The translations under genes and the position numbers were made by a program. DNA of 64,000 bases from Devosia sp. Root685. GTDB lineage: Bacteria; Pseudomonadota; Alphaproteobacteria; Rhizobiales; Devosiaceae. Positions 43,517-50,881 of this stretch are shown in pieces. The DNA lies in NCBI RefSeq assembly GCF_001427875.1, contig NZ_LMHK01000002.1, positions 1 through 64,000 of the forward strand, read 5' to 3'. Below the pieces are notes generated by a model that did not search any database, had not been told where the DNA came from, and was given only the letters and a program-made list of their open reading frames with translations. How positions within the stretch are numbered: the stretch's first letter is position 1; each line of letters begins with the position of its first letter.

Positions 43517-43627
43517 TAGATCCTCCCTTCGCAACGGGACGCGTTTCATGCGTCGAGCCAGTCACTCCCACTGACTCTGGGCCCCGTGCATGACTATCAG
43601 CCTACGACTTGCATCAGGCGAAACAAT

Positions 43628-43652
43628 CCGGAATGATAGAGACTAATTCCGG
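43628..43652. promoter_or_regulatory. Candidate operator between agpA and agpT
   Basis: Inverted repeat ccggaat (43628-43634) and attccgg (43646-43652), spaced by 11 nt, in the 161-nt intergenic region between the divergent starts. AraC-type regulators more often use direct repeats, so binding by AgpT is not certain. Confidence 0.4.
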
Positions 43653-43677
43653 GTTTCTAAGAACCACGCTGATAAGT

Positions 43678-44598
43678 ATGACTGTTACCGAACCCATCCC
43701 CGCCGCACGCCTGCGTGAAAAGGCCCCGCGCCCGACCCCGCGCCCCGACCGTAGTTTCTATGCCTCGGGCAAAGCCTTCGGCCGCTTCGGCATCCGCGCC
43801 TTCCCCCCCCAGATCATGCCTGCCCCCCACAGCCACGGCCATATCGAGTTCAACTGGTTGACCGAGGGCCACATGGACTACGTTTTCGATGGCGGCCCGG
43901 TCACCGTCGCCGCCAATCGCCTCGTCGCCTTTTGGGCCGGCATTCCCCATCAGACAGTGGACTTGCGTGATATCGGCGAGGGCCGGCAGCTCAATATTTA
44001 CCTGCCCATGGACGCCTTTCTCGAAATGCCGCAGCTCGGCCGCCTCACCGAAACCTTGATGGGCGGCGGCGTCATCCAACTCACCCCCGATTGCATCGGC
44101 CTTGAAACGCTGGAACGCTGGCACGGCGACTATCGCAGCGGCAATGCCCTGCGCTCCGACCTCGTCCGCGCCGAGATCGCCACCATGTTCCGTAGAGCCG
44201 CCATCACCGGCTGGGACACCCTCCTCCCCGCCTGGCTCGAAAAATCCGCCACCCGCACCCGCACCACCACCCCCGTCCGTTACGTCGTGCGCATGGTCCG
44301 CCACATCGTCGAAAACATCACCGATCCTCTTTCCGCCGAAGACATCGCCAGAGTTGTCGGGCTCCACCCCAACTACGCCACCAACCTCTTCACCAAGGTC
44401 ATGCACATCTCGGTGCAAAAATTCGTCACCCGCATGCGCCTCATCCGCGCCCGCAGCCTTCTCTTCGACGGCAGCCTCTCCATAGCCAACGTCGCCTTCC
44501 AATCCGGCTTCGTCAGCCAAACCCAATTCTACGAACATTTCCGCAAGGCCTACGGCATGACCCCCAGCCAGATGCGCAAGGACACGATTGAGGGCTAG
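43678..44598 (+). CDS. agpT: AraC-family regulator of the alpha-galactoside cluster
   Basis: 306 residues. The N-terminal cupin-like sensor (PAPHSHGHIEFNWLTEGHMD, then RLVAFWAGIPHQTVDL) is of the MelR type; the C-terminal double helix-turn-helix spans about residues 200-300 (PLSAEDIARVVGLHPNYATN; LSIANVAFQSGFVSQTQFYE; MTPSQMRK). It is transcribed divergently from agpA, the arrangement of agpT in Sinorhizobium, and probably activates agp-mel when alpha-galactosides are present. ATG at 43678; the frame is open to 43609. Confidence 0.85.
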   Translation: MTVTEPIPAARLREKAPRPTPRPDRSFYASGKAFGRFGIRAFPPQIMPAPHSHGHIEFNWLTEGHMDYVFDGGPVTVAANRLVAFWAGIPHQTVDLRDIGEGRQLNIYLPMDAFLEMPQLGRLTETLMGGGVIQLTPDCIGLETLERWHGDYRSGNALRSDLVRAEIATMFRRAAITGWDTLLPAWLEKSATRTRTTTPVRYVVRMVRHIVENITDPLSAEDIARVVGLHPNYATNLFTKVMHISVQKFVTRMRLIRARSLLFDGSLSIANVAFQSGFVSQTQFYEHFRKAYGMTPSQMRKDTIEG

Positions 44599-44651
44599 AC
44601 GCCGTCCCGCAGGTCAAATCGCTCCGATGGAGCGGAGTGGTGCGCCCTCCC

Positions 44652-44710
44652 AGTAGCCCTCATGGTGAGGTGCTTTGCCCTTGCAAAGCCTCGAACCACG
44701 AGGGCGTGCC
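44652..44710. repeat. 55-bp dispersed repeat, locus F (single copy)
   Basis: gtagccctcatggtgaggtg ... cgaaccacgagggcgtg, between the convergent agpT and second araC genes. Confidence 0.8.
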
Positions 44711-44712
44711 CC

Positions 44713-45519
44713 CTACTCTCCAACCCGCCGAAACTGCAGCGGCGAAACCCCCATCCACCGCCGAAACCGCTGCGAAAAATAAAACTGGCTCTCAAACCCA
44801 GCACTGGCCGCCACCTGCTTGATGGGAAAACTGGTGCGTCGCAACAAATCCGCCGCCAGTTGCATCCTCCGCCCCTCGATATGCCCCTGCACCGTCTCGC
44901 CAGTCTCCTCCCGAAACAAATGCGCCAGCCGCGACGGCGATAACCCAACAGCCGCCGCGACATCATCGATCAGCAGCTTTTCCGCCAGCCGACCGTCGAT
45001 AAAATCCAGCGCTCGGCGGATACGCCCGTCCCCAGCTCGCGACTCCCGCCGGTTATACGCGTCGCACCCCAGCAGCACGGCCTCAAGCGCATTAAAGGCC
45101 AGGGCCTCCCGCCGCGAATGCTGGCTATTCAGCAGGTCATGCACCCCCGCAAACTGCTTCGCCAGTGCGTCGTCTTCGATACGAAGATGCATCAACCCAT
45201 CAGCCACCGCCGGCCAGTTGAGCCACTCCGCCCAATCCGGCCGTGGCTGAAAATGCGCCCAGACCAGTTCCCACCGCTCGAGGCTCGCCTCCACCCCATA
45301 GTCATGCGGCGTCCCCGGCCGCAGCAGCACCCAGTCCCCCGGCTCGACGATCAGTTCGCCACCTGCATGCCCAAACCGCCCGCGCCCACCTGTCGTATGC
45401 ACAAGCAGCCAATCGCTCACCCCGCGCCGCCGCACCGCGCGATAGCCCGATGTCTCATGAAAATGCCCGGTAAGCAGCCGTCGGGTCGCCCGATACGGGC
45501 TTTCTGCAATATCGCTCAT
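44713..45519 (-). CDS. AraC-family regulator next to a PhyH-type dioxygenase
   Basis: 268 residues. Cupin-like arm-binding domain (residues ~20-105; ELIVEPGDWVLLRPGTPHDY) and C-terminal AraC domain (LIDDVAAAVGLSPSRLAHLF; GHIEGRRMQLAADLLRRTSF; QVAASAGFESQFYFSQRFRR). It is divergent from the phytanoyl-CoA-dioxygenase-like gene with 85 nt between the starts, so that gene is its likely target. The ligand is unknown. Confidence 0.88.
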   Translation of the reverse strand: MSDIAESPYRATRRLLTGHFHETSGYRAVRRRGVSDWLLVHTTGGRGRFGHAGGELIVEPGDWVLLRPGTPHDYGVEASLERWELVWAHFQPRPDWAEWLNWPAVADGLMHLRIEDDALAKQFAGVHDLLNSQHSRREALAFNALEAVLLGCDAYNRRESRAGDGRIRRALDFIDGRLAEKLLIDDVAAAVGLSPSRLAHLFREETGETVQGHIEGRRMQLAADLLRRTSFPIKQVAASAGFESQFYFSQRFRRWMGVSPLQFRRVGE

Positions 45520-45604
45520 AGCAGGATATTACATATCTTTGGCAGCATGTTCCATGGCCAGCCATACGCCCTCCGCCTAACCTCGCTTAAAAGGGGAGGT
45601 CGAA

Positions 45605-46426
45605 ATGACATATGCTTTTCTCAATTCCGCGCAGGCGGCGCAGTTCGAGCGCGACGGTTTTCTTGCCATCCGCGGCCTCATCGCCCCCGAAGAAATCGCC
45701 GAAATCCGCCAAACCTTCATGGACGCCGCCGCCGACGGCCCCGTCCCAGGCCTCTCCGACACCCCGCGCGGCAACACGCCGAACGACCCGCTCAGCCGCT
45801 ACCCGCGCATGATGCACCCGCATAAGCACGCCGACAAAGACGTCGGCCGCCTCGCCATGCGCTACATGCTCGATCCGCGCCTGCAGCCCATCCTTGCCGA
45901 TCTCTTCGGCGAAGAACCCTTTGCCTGCCAATCCATGTTCTATTTCAAGCCCCCCGGCGCCCGCGGTCAGGACCTGCACCAGGACAATTTCTATCTCCGC
46001 GTCAAACCCGGCACCTGCATGGCCGCCTGGATCGCCGTCGACGATGCCGACGCCGGCAATGGCGGCATGATGTGCGTGCCCGAGACCGCCATGCTCGACA
46101 TCGCTTGCCCCGAACAGGCCGACCCGGCCCTGTTCTTCACCACCGAACACGTCGAACCGCCCCCCGGCCTCGAACCACAAATGATGCAGCTCAAAGCCGG
46201 CGACGTCCTCTTCTTCAACGGCAGCGTCATCCACGGCTCGACGCCAAACACCAGCAAGGACCGCTTCCGCCGCTCGCTGATCTTTCATTACATCCCGGCC
46301 AGCACCAAAGAGATCAGCCACTGGTACGAAGCCCTCAGCTTCACCGGCGACAAACAGGACATCGCCATCAACCTGGACGGCGGCCCCTGCGGCACCACGC
46401 AGCCGTTGCCCGCCGGACCACACTAA
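45605..46426 (+). CDS. Phytanoyl-CoA dioxygenase-family Fe(II)/2-oxoglutarate oxygenase
   Basis: 273 residues. Double-stranded beta-helix with the iron site His-x-Asp in DLHQDNFYL and the distal His in GSVIHGSTPN; RFRRSLIFHYI supplies the 2-oxoglutarate-binding Arg. N-terminal FERDGFLAIRGLIAPEEIAE is the family's usual opening. Bacterial relatives hydroxylate many small molecules (ectoine, amino acids, phosphonates, quorum signals). Strong ribosome binding site (ggggagg). Divergent from an AraC gene that probably controls it. Confidence 0.9.
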   Translation: MTYAFLNSAQAAQFERDGFLAIRGLIAPEEIAEIRQTFMDAAADGPVPGLSDTPRGNTPNDPLSRYPRMMHPHKHADKDVGRLAMRYMLDPRLQPILADLFGEEPFACQSMFYFKPPGARGQDLHQDNFYLRVKPGTCMAAWIAVDDADAGNGGMMCVPETAMLDIACPEQADPALFFTTEHVEPPPGLEPQMMQLKAGDVLFFNGSVIHGSTPNTSKDRFRRSLIFHYIPASTKEISHWYEALSFTGDKQDIAINLDGGPCGTTQPLPAGPH

Positions 46427-46434
46427 GACCCCTC

Positions 46435-46494
46435 AGTAGACCTCATGGTGAGGTGCGCAGCGAAGCGCAGCCTCGAACCACGAGGTCGTGGCAC
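46435..46494. repeat. 55-bp dispersed repeat, locus G (single copy)
   Basis: gtagacctcatggtgaggtg ... cgaaccacgaggtcgtgg. It is at the right border of the catabolic island, before ychF. A ccccgctttcgcgggg palindrome follows at about 46513-46528. Confidence 0.8.
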
Positions 46495-46554
46495 GGAGCC
46501 CAAAACAAAAATCCCCGCTTTCGCGGGGATTAATTTGGTCATGTGGCCCAGCCA

Positions 46555-46627
46555 TTCGAGCGTAGCTCTCATGGCCTTAAGCGCTAAAATCGCTCCACCG
46601 GAGCGATTTTGCCGCGGAGCGGCCGCG
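46555..46627. repeat. Terminator-bearing dispersed element, copy 1
   Basis: gagcgtagctct followed by the hairpin aaatcgctccaccggagcga then tttt and gccgcggagcggccg. The same layout occurs twice at 61.6-61.8 kb. It lies 3' of ychF and probably ends its transcript. Confidence 0.65.
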
Positions 46628-46628
46628 C

Positions 46629-47726
46629 TTAAGTATTAAACTTGAACAGCATCACGTCGCCGTCTTTGACGACATATTCCTTGCCTTCGTCGCGCGCCTT
46701 GCCCGCTTCCTTGGCCGGCACTTCGCCGCCCAGCGTCACGAAATCATCAAACCCAATCGTCTGCGCACGAATGAACCCACGCTCAAAATCGGTATGGATG
46801 ACACCCGCCGCCGCCGGAGCCTTGTCGCCCTTGTGGATCGTCCAGGCGCGCGTTTCCTTGGGCCCGACCGTGAAATAGGTCTGCAACCCAAGGAGGTCAT
46901 AGGCTTCACGAATAAGCCGGTTCAAGCCAGCCTCATGCAGCCCCAGTGATTCCAGATATTCCGCCTGTTCCGCATCGGGCAGTTGCGCCAACTGCGATTC
47001 GATCTCAGCCGAAATGATCACCACGCCCGCATCATTCGCCTTGGCATAGTCCTCAACCAGCTTGCTCATCGCATTGCCGTTTTCGGCCGAACCTTCATCG
47101 ACATTGCAAACGTAGAGCACAGGCTTCGAGGTAAGCAGCTGCAGCTCCTGAAACGCCTTTTCTTCCTCGGCCGAACGCTCGACAAAGCGCGCCGACTTGC
47201 CATCGCGCAAAAGCACCAGCGAACGGTCGATCAGCTCGAGCGTCAGCTTGGCGTCCTTGTCATTGCCCTTGGCCTTCTTTTCCACTCCATTGCGGCGCTT
47301 CTCGAGGCTTTCGAGATCAGCCAGCATCAGCTCGGTTTCCACCACTTCGGCGTCCGCCAGCGGATCGACCTTGTTGGCGACGTGGATGATATTGCCGTCC
47401 TCAAAGCAGCGCAGCACATAGGCAATGGCGTCGCATTCGCGAATATTAGCCAAAAACTGGTTCCCCAGCCCTTCGCCCTTCGACGCGCCTTTCACCAGAC
47501 CGGCAATATCCACAAAGCTCATGCGCGCCGGCAGAATGTTGACGGATTTGCCAATCGCCGCCAGCTTCTGCAGCCGCGCATCAGGCACCGGCACATCGCC
47601 CACATTGGGCTCGATGGTGCAGAACGGGAAATTAGCGGCAGCAGCCGCAGCCGTGCGGGTCAGTGCATTGAAAAGCGTCGACTTGCCGACATTCGGCAGG
47701 CCGACGATGCCCATCTTAAAGCCCAT
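46629..47726 (-). CDS. ychF: Ribosome-binding ATPase YchF
   Basis: 365 residues (Escherichia coli 363). Obg-family P-loop protein that prefers ATP: Walker [10 protein letters not shown], switch [29 protein letters not shown], and NVDE in place of the GTPase NKxD motif. A coiled-coil arm (~residues 130-200) and C-terminal TGS domain ([20 protein letters not shown]) follow. It is usually next to pth on the same strand; here it is 11 kb away and inverted. ATG at 47726 (MGFKMGIVG). Confidence 0.95.
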   Translation of the reverse strand: MGFKMGIVGLPNVGKSTLFNALTRTAAAAAANFPFCTIEPNVGDVPVPDARLQKLAAIGKSVNILPARMSFVDIAGLVKGASKGEGLGNQFLANIRECDAIAYVLRCFEDGNIIHVANKVDPLADAEVVETELMLADLESLEKRRNGVEKKAKGNDKDAKLTLELIDRSLVLLRDGKSARFVERSAEEEKAFQELQLLTSKPVLYVCNVDEGSAENGNAMSKLVEDYAKANDAGVVIISAEIESQLAQLPDAEQAEYLESLGLHEAGLNRLIREAYDLLGLQTYFTVGPKETRAWTIHKGDKAPAAAGVIHTDFERGFIRAQTIGFDDFVTLGGEVPAKEAGKARDEGKEYVVKDGDVMLFKFNT

Positions 47727-47827
47727 GGGAAACTCCGGGAAATTGTTGGGTTTCAATTGGGTCGGTTTGGTGTGGATGTCAATGCTTCGAGGTGTGCGGC
47801 ATAGCCCCGGAAGGCTCCATGCAACAA

Positions 47828-47956
47828 GTAGACCTCATGGTGAGGTGCGTAGCGGAGCGAAGCCTCGAACCACGAGGGCGTGGCACAAAGGCCTCCACTC
47901 TCTCGGCCTCGTGGTTCGAGGCCCCGCTTTGCGGCGCACCTCACCATGAGGCCTTC
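47828..47956. repeat. 55-bp dispersed repeat, locus H (inverted pair)
   Basis: Forward copy 47828-47885 (gacctcatggtgaggtgcgt ... cacgagggcgtgg) and inverted copy about 47904-47956 (ggcctcgtggttcgaggccc ... cacctcaccatgagg), about 20 nt apart. It lies between ychF and the lysE-type gene. Confidence 0.85.
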
Positions 47957-47962
47957 ACGGGC

Positions 47963-48541
47963 TCACCCCAGCGTCTGCACCCCCAACACCGTCGCAAACA
48001 CCATCAGCGCCAGCGCCGTAATCCTTTCCACCCGCGTCGACGTCAGCCACCCCGCCGACCCTCGCTGCATCAACGCCCCCAACATCATCCACCCAACCGC
48101 CGTACCAACAACCAGCACCGCAAACACCCCATCAAACGGCAACCGCTCGACAAACCCCACTGCCGGAAAAATCGCAAAAGCAAAAACCAGCGCCTTGGGA
48201 TTAACCAGCGTCGTCACGAAAACCCGCCCCAGCGTAATCCCCCGCTGCCCCAAATCCGCCCGCCCCGCATTCCGCCATAGCTTCCAGGCCGACCAAAAAA
48301 GAAACGCCACGGCCACGAGCTTGGCAACCACCGCCACCAGCGGCTCCCGCGCGGCCACCACCCCAACGATCTCGATCCACACCGTAATCGCAATCGCGTA
48401 GCCGCCGAGTTCTCCAACCAGCAGATGCAGCGAGCGCCGCACCCCGCGCTGCGCCCCACTCGCCGCCATCAGCGTATTGGTCGGCCCCGGCGTCGCCAGC
48501 AATCCCAACACCGCCAGCACAAACCCCAACCAGCCGCTCAC
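47963..48541 (-). CDS. LysE/RhtB-family exporter
   Basis: 192 residues, six membrane helices. LATPGPTNTLMAASGAQRGV is the family's first-helix signature, and NPKALVFAFAIFPAVGF the central one. Members export amino acids and derivatives. The GTG start is within the stop of the halogenase gene (GTGA), so synthesis is coupled to it; export of a halogenated or otherwise modified amino acid is therefore an attractive but unproven idea. Confidence 0.88.
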   Translation of the reverse strand: MSGWLGFVLAVLGLLATPGPTNTLMAASGAQRGVRRSLHLLVGELGGYAIAITVWIEIVGVVAAREPLVAVVAKLVAVAFLFWSAWKLWRNAGRADLGQRGITLGRVFVTTLVNPKALVFAFAIFPAVGFVERLPFDGVFAVLVVGTAVGWMMLGALMQRGSAGWLTSTRVERITALALMVFATVLGVQTLG

Positions 48542-50079
48542 GCCATCCCCTGCACGATATCGAGAAACTCCCGGTGCCCCAGCGCCTGGTTCGCCGCCGC
48601 CCGATATTCCTTCACCAAGCTTTCAAACGCCTGCTGCGCAAACCGCCGCAGTTTCGGGTCCCGATCCATTTCCCTCCGCGCCAGAGTCTGGTCCAGCAGC
48701 CCCAGCCCATTGAGCACGGGATAGTGCAGCTGCGTCTCGATATGCGGCAACCCGCCGAGATAATTCGGAAAATGCTCATGCCGCGGCATTTCCAGTCTCC
48801 ACCGCGCCAACCGCTCCTTGGTCTCGGGATGGATGCGATTGGCCCGCACCTCCCGCCAGAACGGCGTATCGTCCCGCTCGGTCACATAATGCGTGTTCAC
48901 AAACGTGCGGAAATCATCGACCTGCCGCCCCACCCGCTCGTTATAGTCATCCCGCGCCTTCTGGGAAATCTTGCTGGGTTCGTCCATAAAACGCTGCGCA
49001 AACAGCATCATCTGCACGATCGTCCCATGGATCGAAGTCGACTCCAGCGGCTCCAAAAAACTCGAACTCAGCCCCACCGCCACGCAATTGCCGATCCACG
49101 CTTTCTCAAGCCGCCCGATCTGAAAACGAATATCGCTCCGCACCTCGATCTCGTGGCCCAAGACGCGCTCGACTTCCTCCTTCGCCTGTTCCGGCGTCGA
49201 AAATTCATCCGAATAAACATAGCCGCAGCCAAAGCGCGTCCGCGTCGGAATCTGCCACATCCACCCCGAACTCTGCGCCCAGGCCCGCGTATAATTGGGC
49301 AGCTCCTCCCCCTCCTTTACATCGATCCAGAACGGCAGCGCCCGATTGACCGGCAGTTCATGCGCGTAAGATTTCCACGGCGCCCCCAGCGCCTTGACGA
49401 TGATCTCCTTCCGAAACCCCGTCGCATCGATAAAGAAATCGCCCTCCAGCCGCGAATTGTCGTCCAGCACCAGCGCCGTGATATCGCCGCTCTCGCCATC
49501 CCGCTCGACCCCGGCCACCAGCGCATCGACCTTCTCGACACCCTTCGACTTGCTGGCAAAAAACTTCCCCACCAGCGCCTGATCGAAATGATACGCGTGA
49601 TGAAACGGCCCCAGCGGGATCAGTGACCCGTCGGCCTTCAGCGCATAAGGCGCCTTCTTCTCTTCCAGCAGCGGCTGGAAGAGGTGCATCTCCTGCACCG
49701 CCCTGCCCGCCGCCACCGCATAGACATTCAAATAATCCGAAGGCGCCCCCGCCGGCGCCTGCACCACCTGATGCGGATCATCGATCGGCCCGTAATAGGT
49801 ATACCCCCTGCGCCGCCAATCCTCGTGCCGAATGCCGAGCTTGAAGCTCGCATCGGTCTTGCGGAAAAATTCGAACTCATCGATCCCAAAATGCTTCAAC
49901 AGCACTCGAAACGCCGCCGTCGTCGCCTCCCCCACGCCAACCGTGGGAATCCGCGAACTCTCGACCACCGAAATCCTGAAATCAAACCCGCGCCGCCGCG
50001 CCTCATCCTGAATGATGAACGCCGCGATCCACCCCGCCGTCCCGCCCCCGACGACAACAAAATGCGCTGGCTTTGCCAT
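48538..50079 (-). CDS. Flavin-dependent (tryptophan-type) halogenase
   Basis: 513 residues. FAD-binding GGGTAGW (residues 11-17), VGVGEATT, the catalytic lysine at Lys80 in SFKLGIRHEDW, the halogenase fingerprint Trp273-x-Trp275-x-Ile-Pro in GWMWQIPTR, and Glu346-Ser347 in LEPLESTSI, the position of the PrnA substrate-activating glutamate. All residues needed for FADH2-dependent hypohalous-acid chemistry are present. It would need a flavin reductase, not seen nearby. Relatives include tryptophan 5-, 6- and 7-halogenases and many of unknown substrate. Coupled to a LysE-type exporter. Confidence 0.88.
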   Translation of the reverse strand: MAKPAHFVVVGGGTAGWIAAFIIQDEARRRGFDFRISVVESSRIPTVGVGEATTAAFRVLLKHFGIDEFEFFRKTDASFKLGIRHEDWRRRGYTYYGPIDDPHQVVQAPAGAPSDYLNVYAVAAGRAVQEMHLFQPLLEEKKAPYALKADGSLIPLGPFHHAYHFDQALVGKFFASKSKGVEKVDALVAGVERDGESGDITALVLDDNSRLEGDFFIDATGFRKEIIVKALGAPWKSYAHELPVNRALPFWIDVKEGEELPNYTRAWAQSSGWMWQIPTRTRFGCGYVYSDEFSTPEQAKEEVERVLGHEIEVRSDIRFQIGRLEKAWIGNCVAVGLSSSFLEPLESTSIHGTIVQMMLFAQRFMDEPSKISQKARDDYNERVGRQVDDFRTFVNTHYVTERDDTPFWREVRANRIHPETKERLARWRLEMPRHEHFPNYLGGLPHIETQLHYPVLNGLGLLDQTLARREMDRDPKLRRFAQQAFESLVKEYRAAANQALGHREFLDIVQGMA

Positions 50080-50186
50080 GAGTTAGTCCTCCCCGCGGCA
50101 AAGCTATTTGGCGGAGAAGACGGCGGCAAGCACTCCTGTGAAAACCGGACCAAAGGGCTGAATGGTCGGACCGCAATCCAATTTCC

Positions 50187-50480
50187 TCAGTATCCAGTCT
50201 CTTTCTGGTGCCACACGCGCAAGATAAAAACCTCGTCCCTGCGCTCATTATACCCGTATCGAACGATGTAGCCCGCATCACCAAATGGTACGAGCAATTC
50301 GCGAACGCCTGCGATCGTATCCGATGGCCTACCCATTTCAGGCGCAGTCGTTAAAGCGCTGGTATGCATCTTGATCGCCTGAGTGGCGCGCTTCGCTGCG
50401 AGCGGATTTTTCTCGAGCAGAAATCGTCTTAGACGATCGAGGTCTCGCTGCGCCGATACCGCAAACGTCAGGTGTGGCAA
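50187..50480 (-). CDS. RelE/ParE-superfamily toxin
   Basis: 97 residues: LTFAVSAQRDLDRLRRFLLE, MGRPSDTIAGVRELLVPFG, AGYIVRYGYNERRDEVFILR and VWHQKE follow the ParE/RelE fold order (helical hairpin, then beta sheet with Arg residues). Either gyrase or ribosome could be the target. TTG start within the antitoxin's end (13-nt overlap) with ggagg 8 nt upstream. Confidence 0.85.
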   Translation of the reverse strand: MPHLTFAVSAQRDLDRLRRFLLEKNPLAAKRATQAIKMHTSALTTAPEMGRPSDTIAGVRELLVPFGDAGYIVRYGYNERRDEVFILRVWHQKETGY

Positions 50481-50740
50481 GGGGGCGCCTCCGACTCCTC
50501 ATCGGTTCCCCAAGTGTCCATCCAGCTGAACACTTCTTCCGCCGTAAGATGGAGTCCGGTTTCGTTATACTCTTCGAGCGCCTCTCGCGTCGCATCATCA
50601 AAACGCCGCCGCGCCTCTTCCTTCTCGACGTAGTTTCGGATTGCCTCGCGCATGATCCAGTGCGGCGAGCGCTGCTTACTCTCGGCCAGCGACTGAATAC
50701 GCTCGCGCATGCTATCATCAAGCTTGACGGAAACGGCCAT
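50468..50740 (-). CDS. Ribbon-helix-helix antitoxin
   Basis: 90 residues. N-terminal ribbon-helix-helix AVSVKLDDSMRERIQSLAES and the RSPHWIMREAIRNYVEKEEA helix (Pro-His-Trp is typical of one CopG-like group), followed by an acidic C terminus. It precedes and overlaps its toxin gene. Probably autoregulates from the short region upstream of 50740. Confidence 0.85.
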   Translation of the reverse strand: MAVSVKLDDSMRERIQSLAESKQRSPHWIMREAIRNYVEKEEARRRFDDATREALEEYNETGLHLTAEEVFSWMDTWGTDEESEAPPCHT

Positions 50741-50811
50741 AGCGACCTCCGGTATTACCTTCTAATACCCTACGCCTGAAACGCTCACGTGTCCACCGGC
50801 TCCATACCCCC

Positions 50812-50845
50812 CCAACGAAAATGGCCCCAGCTTTCGCCGGGGCCA
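50812..50845 (-). terminator. Terminator of the second GH4 gene
   Basis: On the minus strand ggcccc (50840-50845 complement) pairs with ggggcc (50824-50829 complement) and is followed by attttcgtt. It belongs to the REP-like cggcgaaagc family. Confidence 0.6.
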
Positions 50846-50881
50846 AGATGACGCTTGGGAGGTCGCGTCAAACTCGTAAAA

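Noticed and set aside
41318-43519. 733-codon open frame on the plus strand opposite agpA
   Set aside because: It mirrors a well-supported gene and reads as His/Arg-rich low-complexity protein without family motifs; such antisense frames are common in high-GC DNA.
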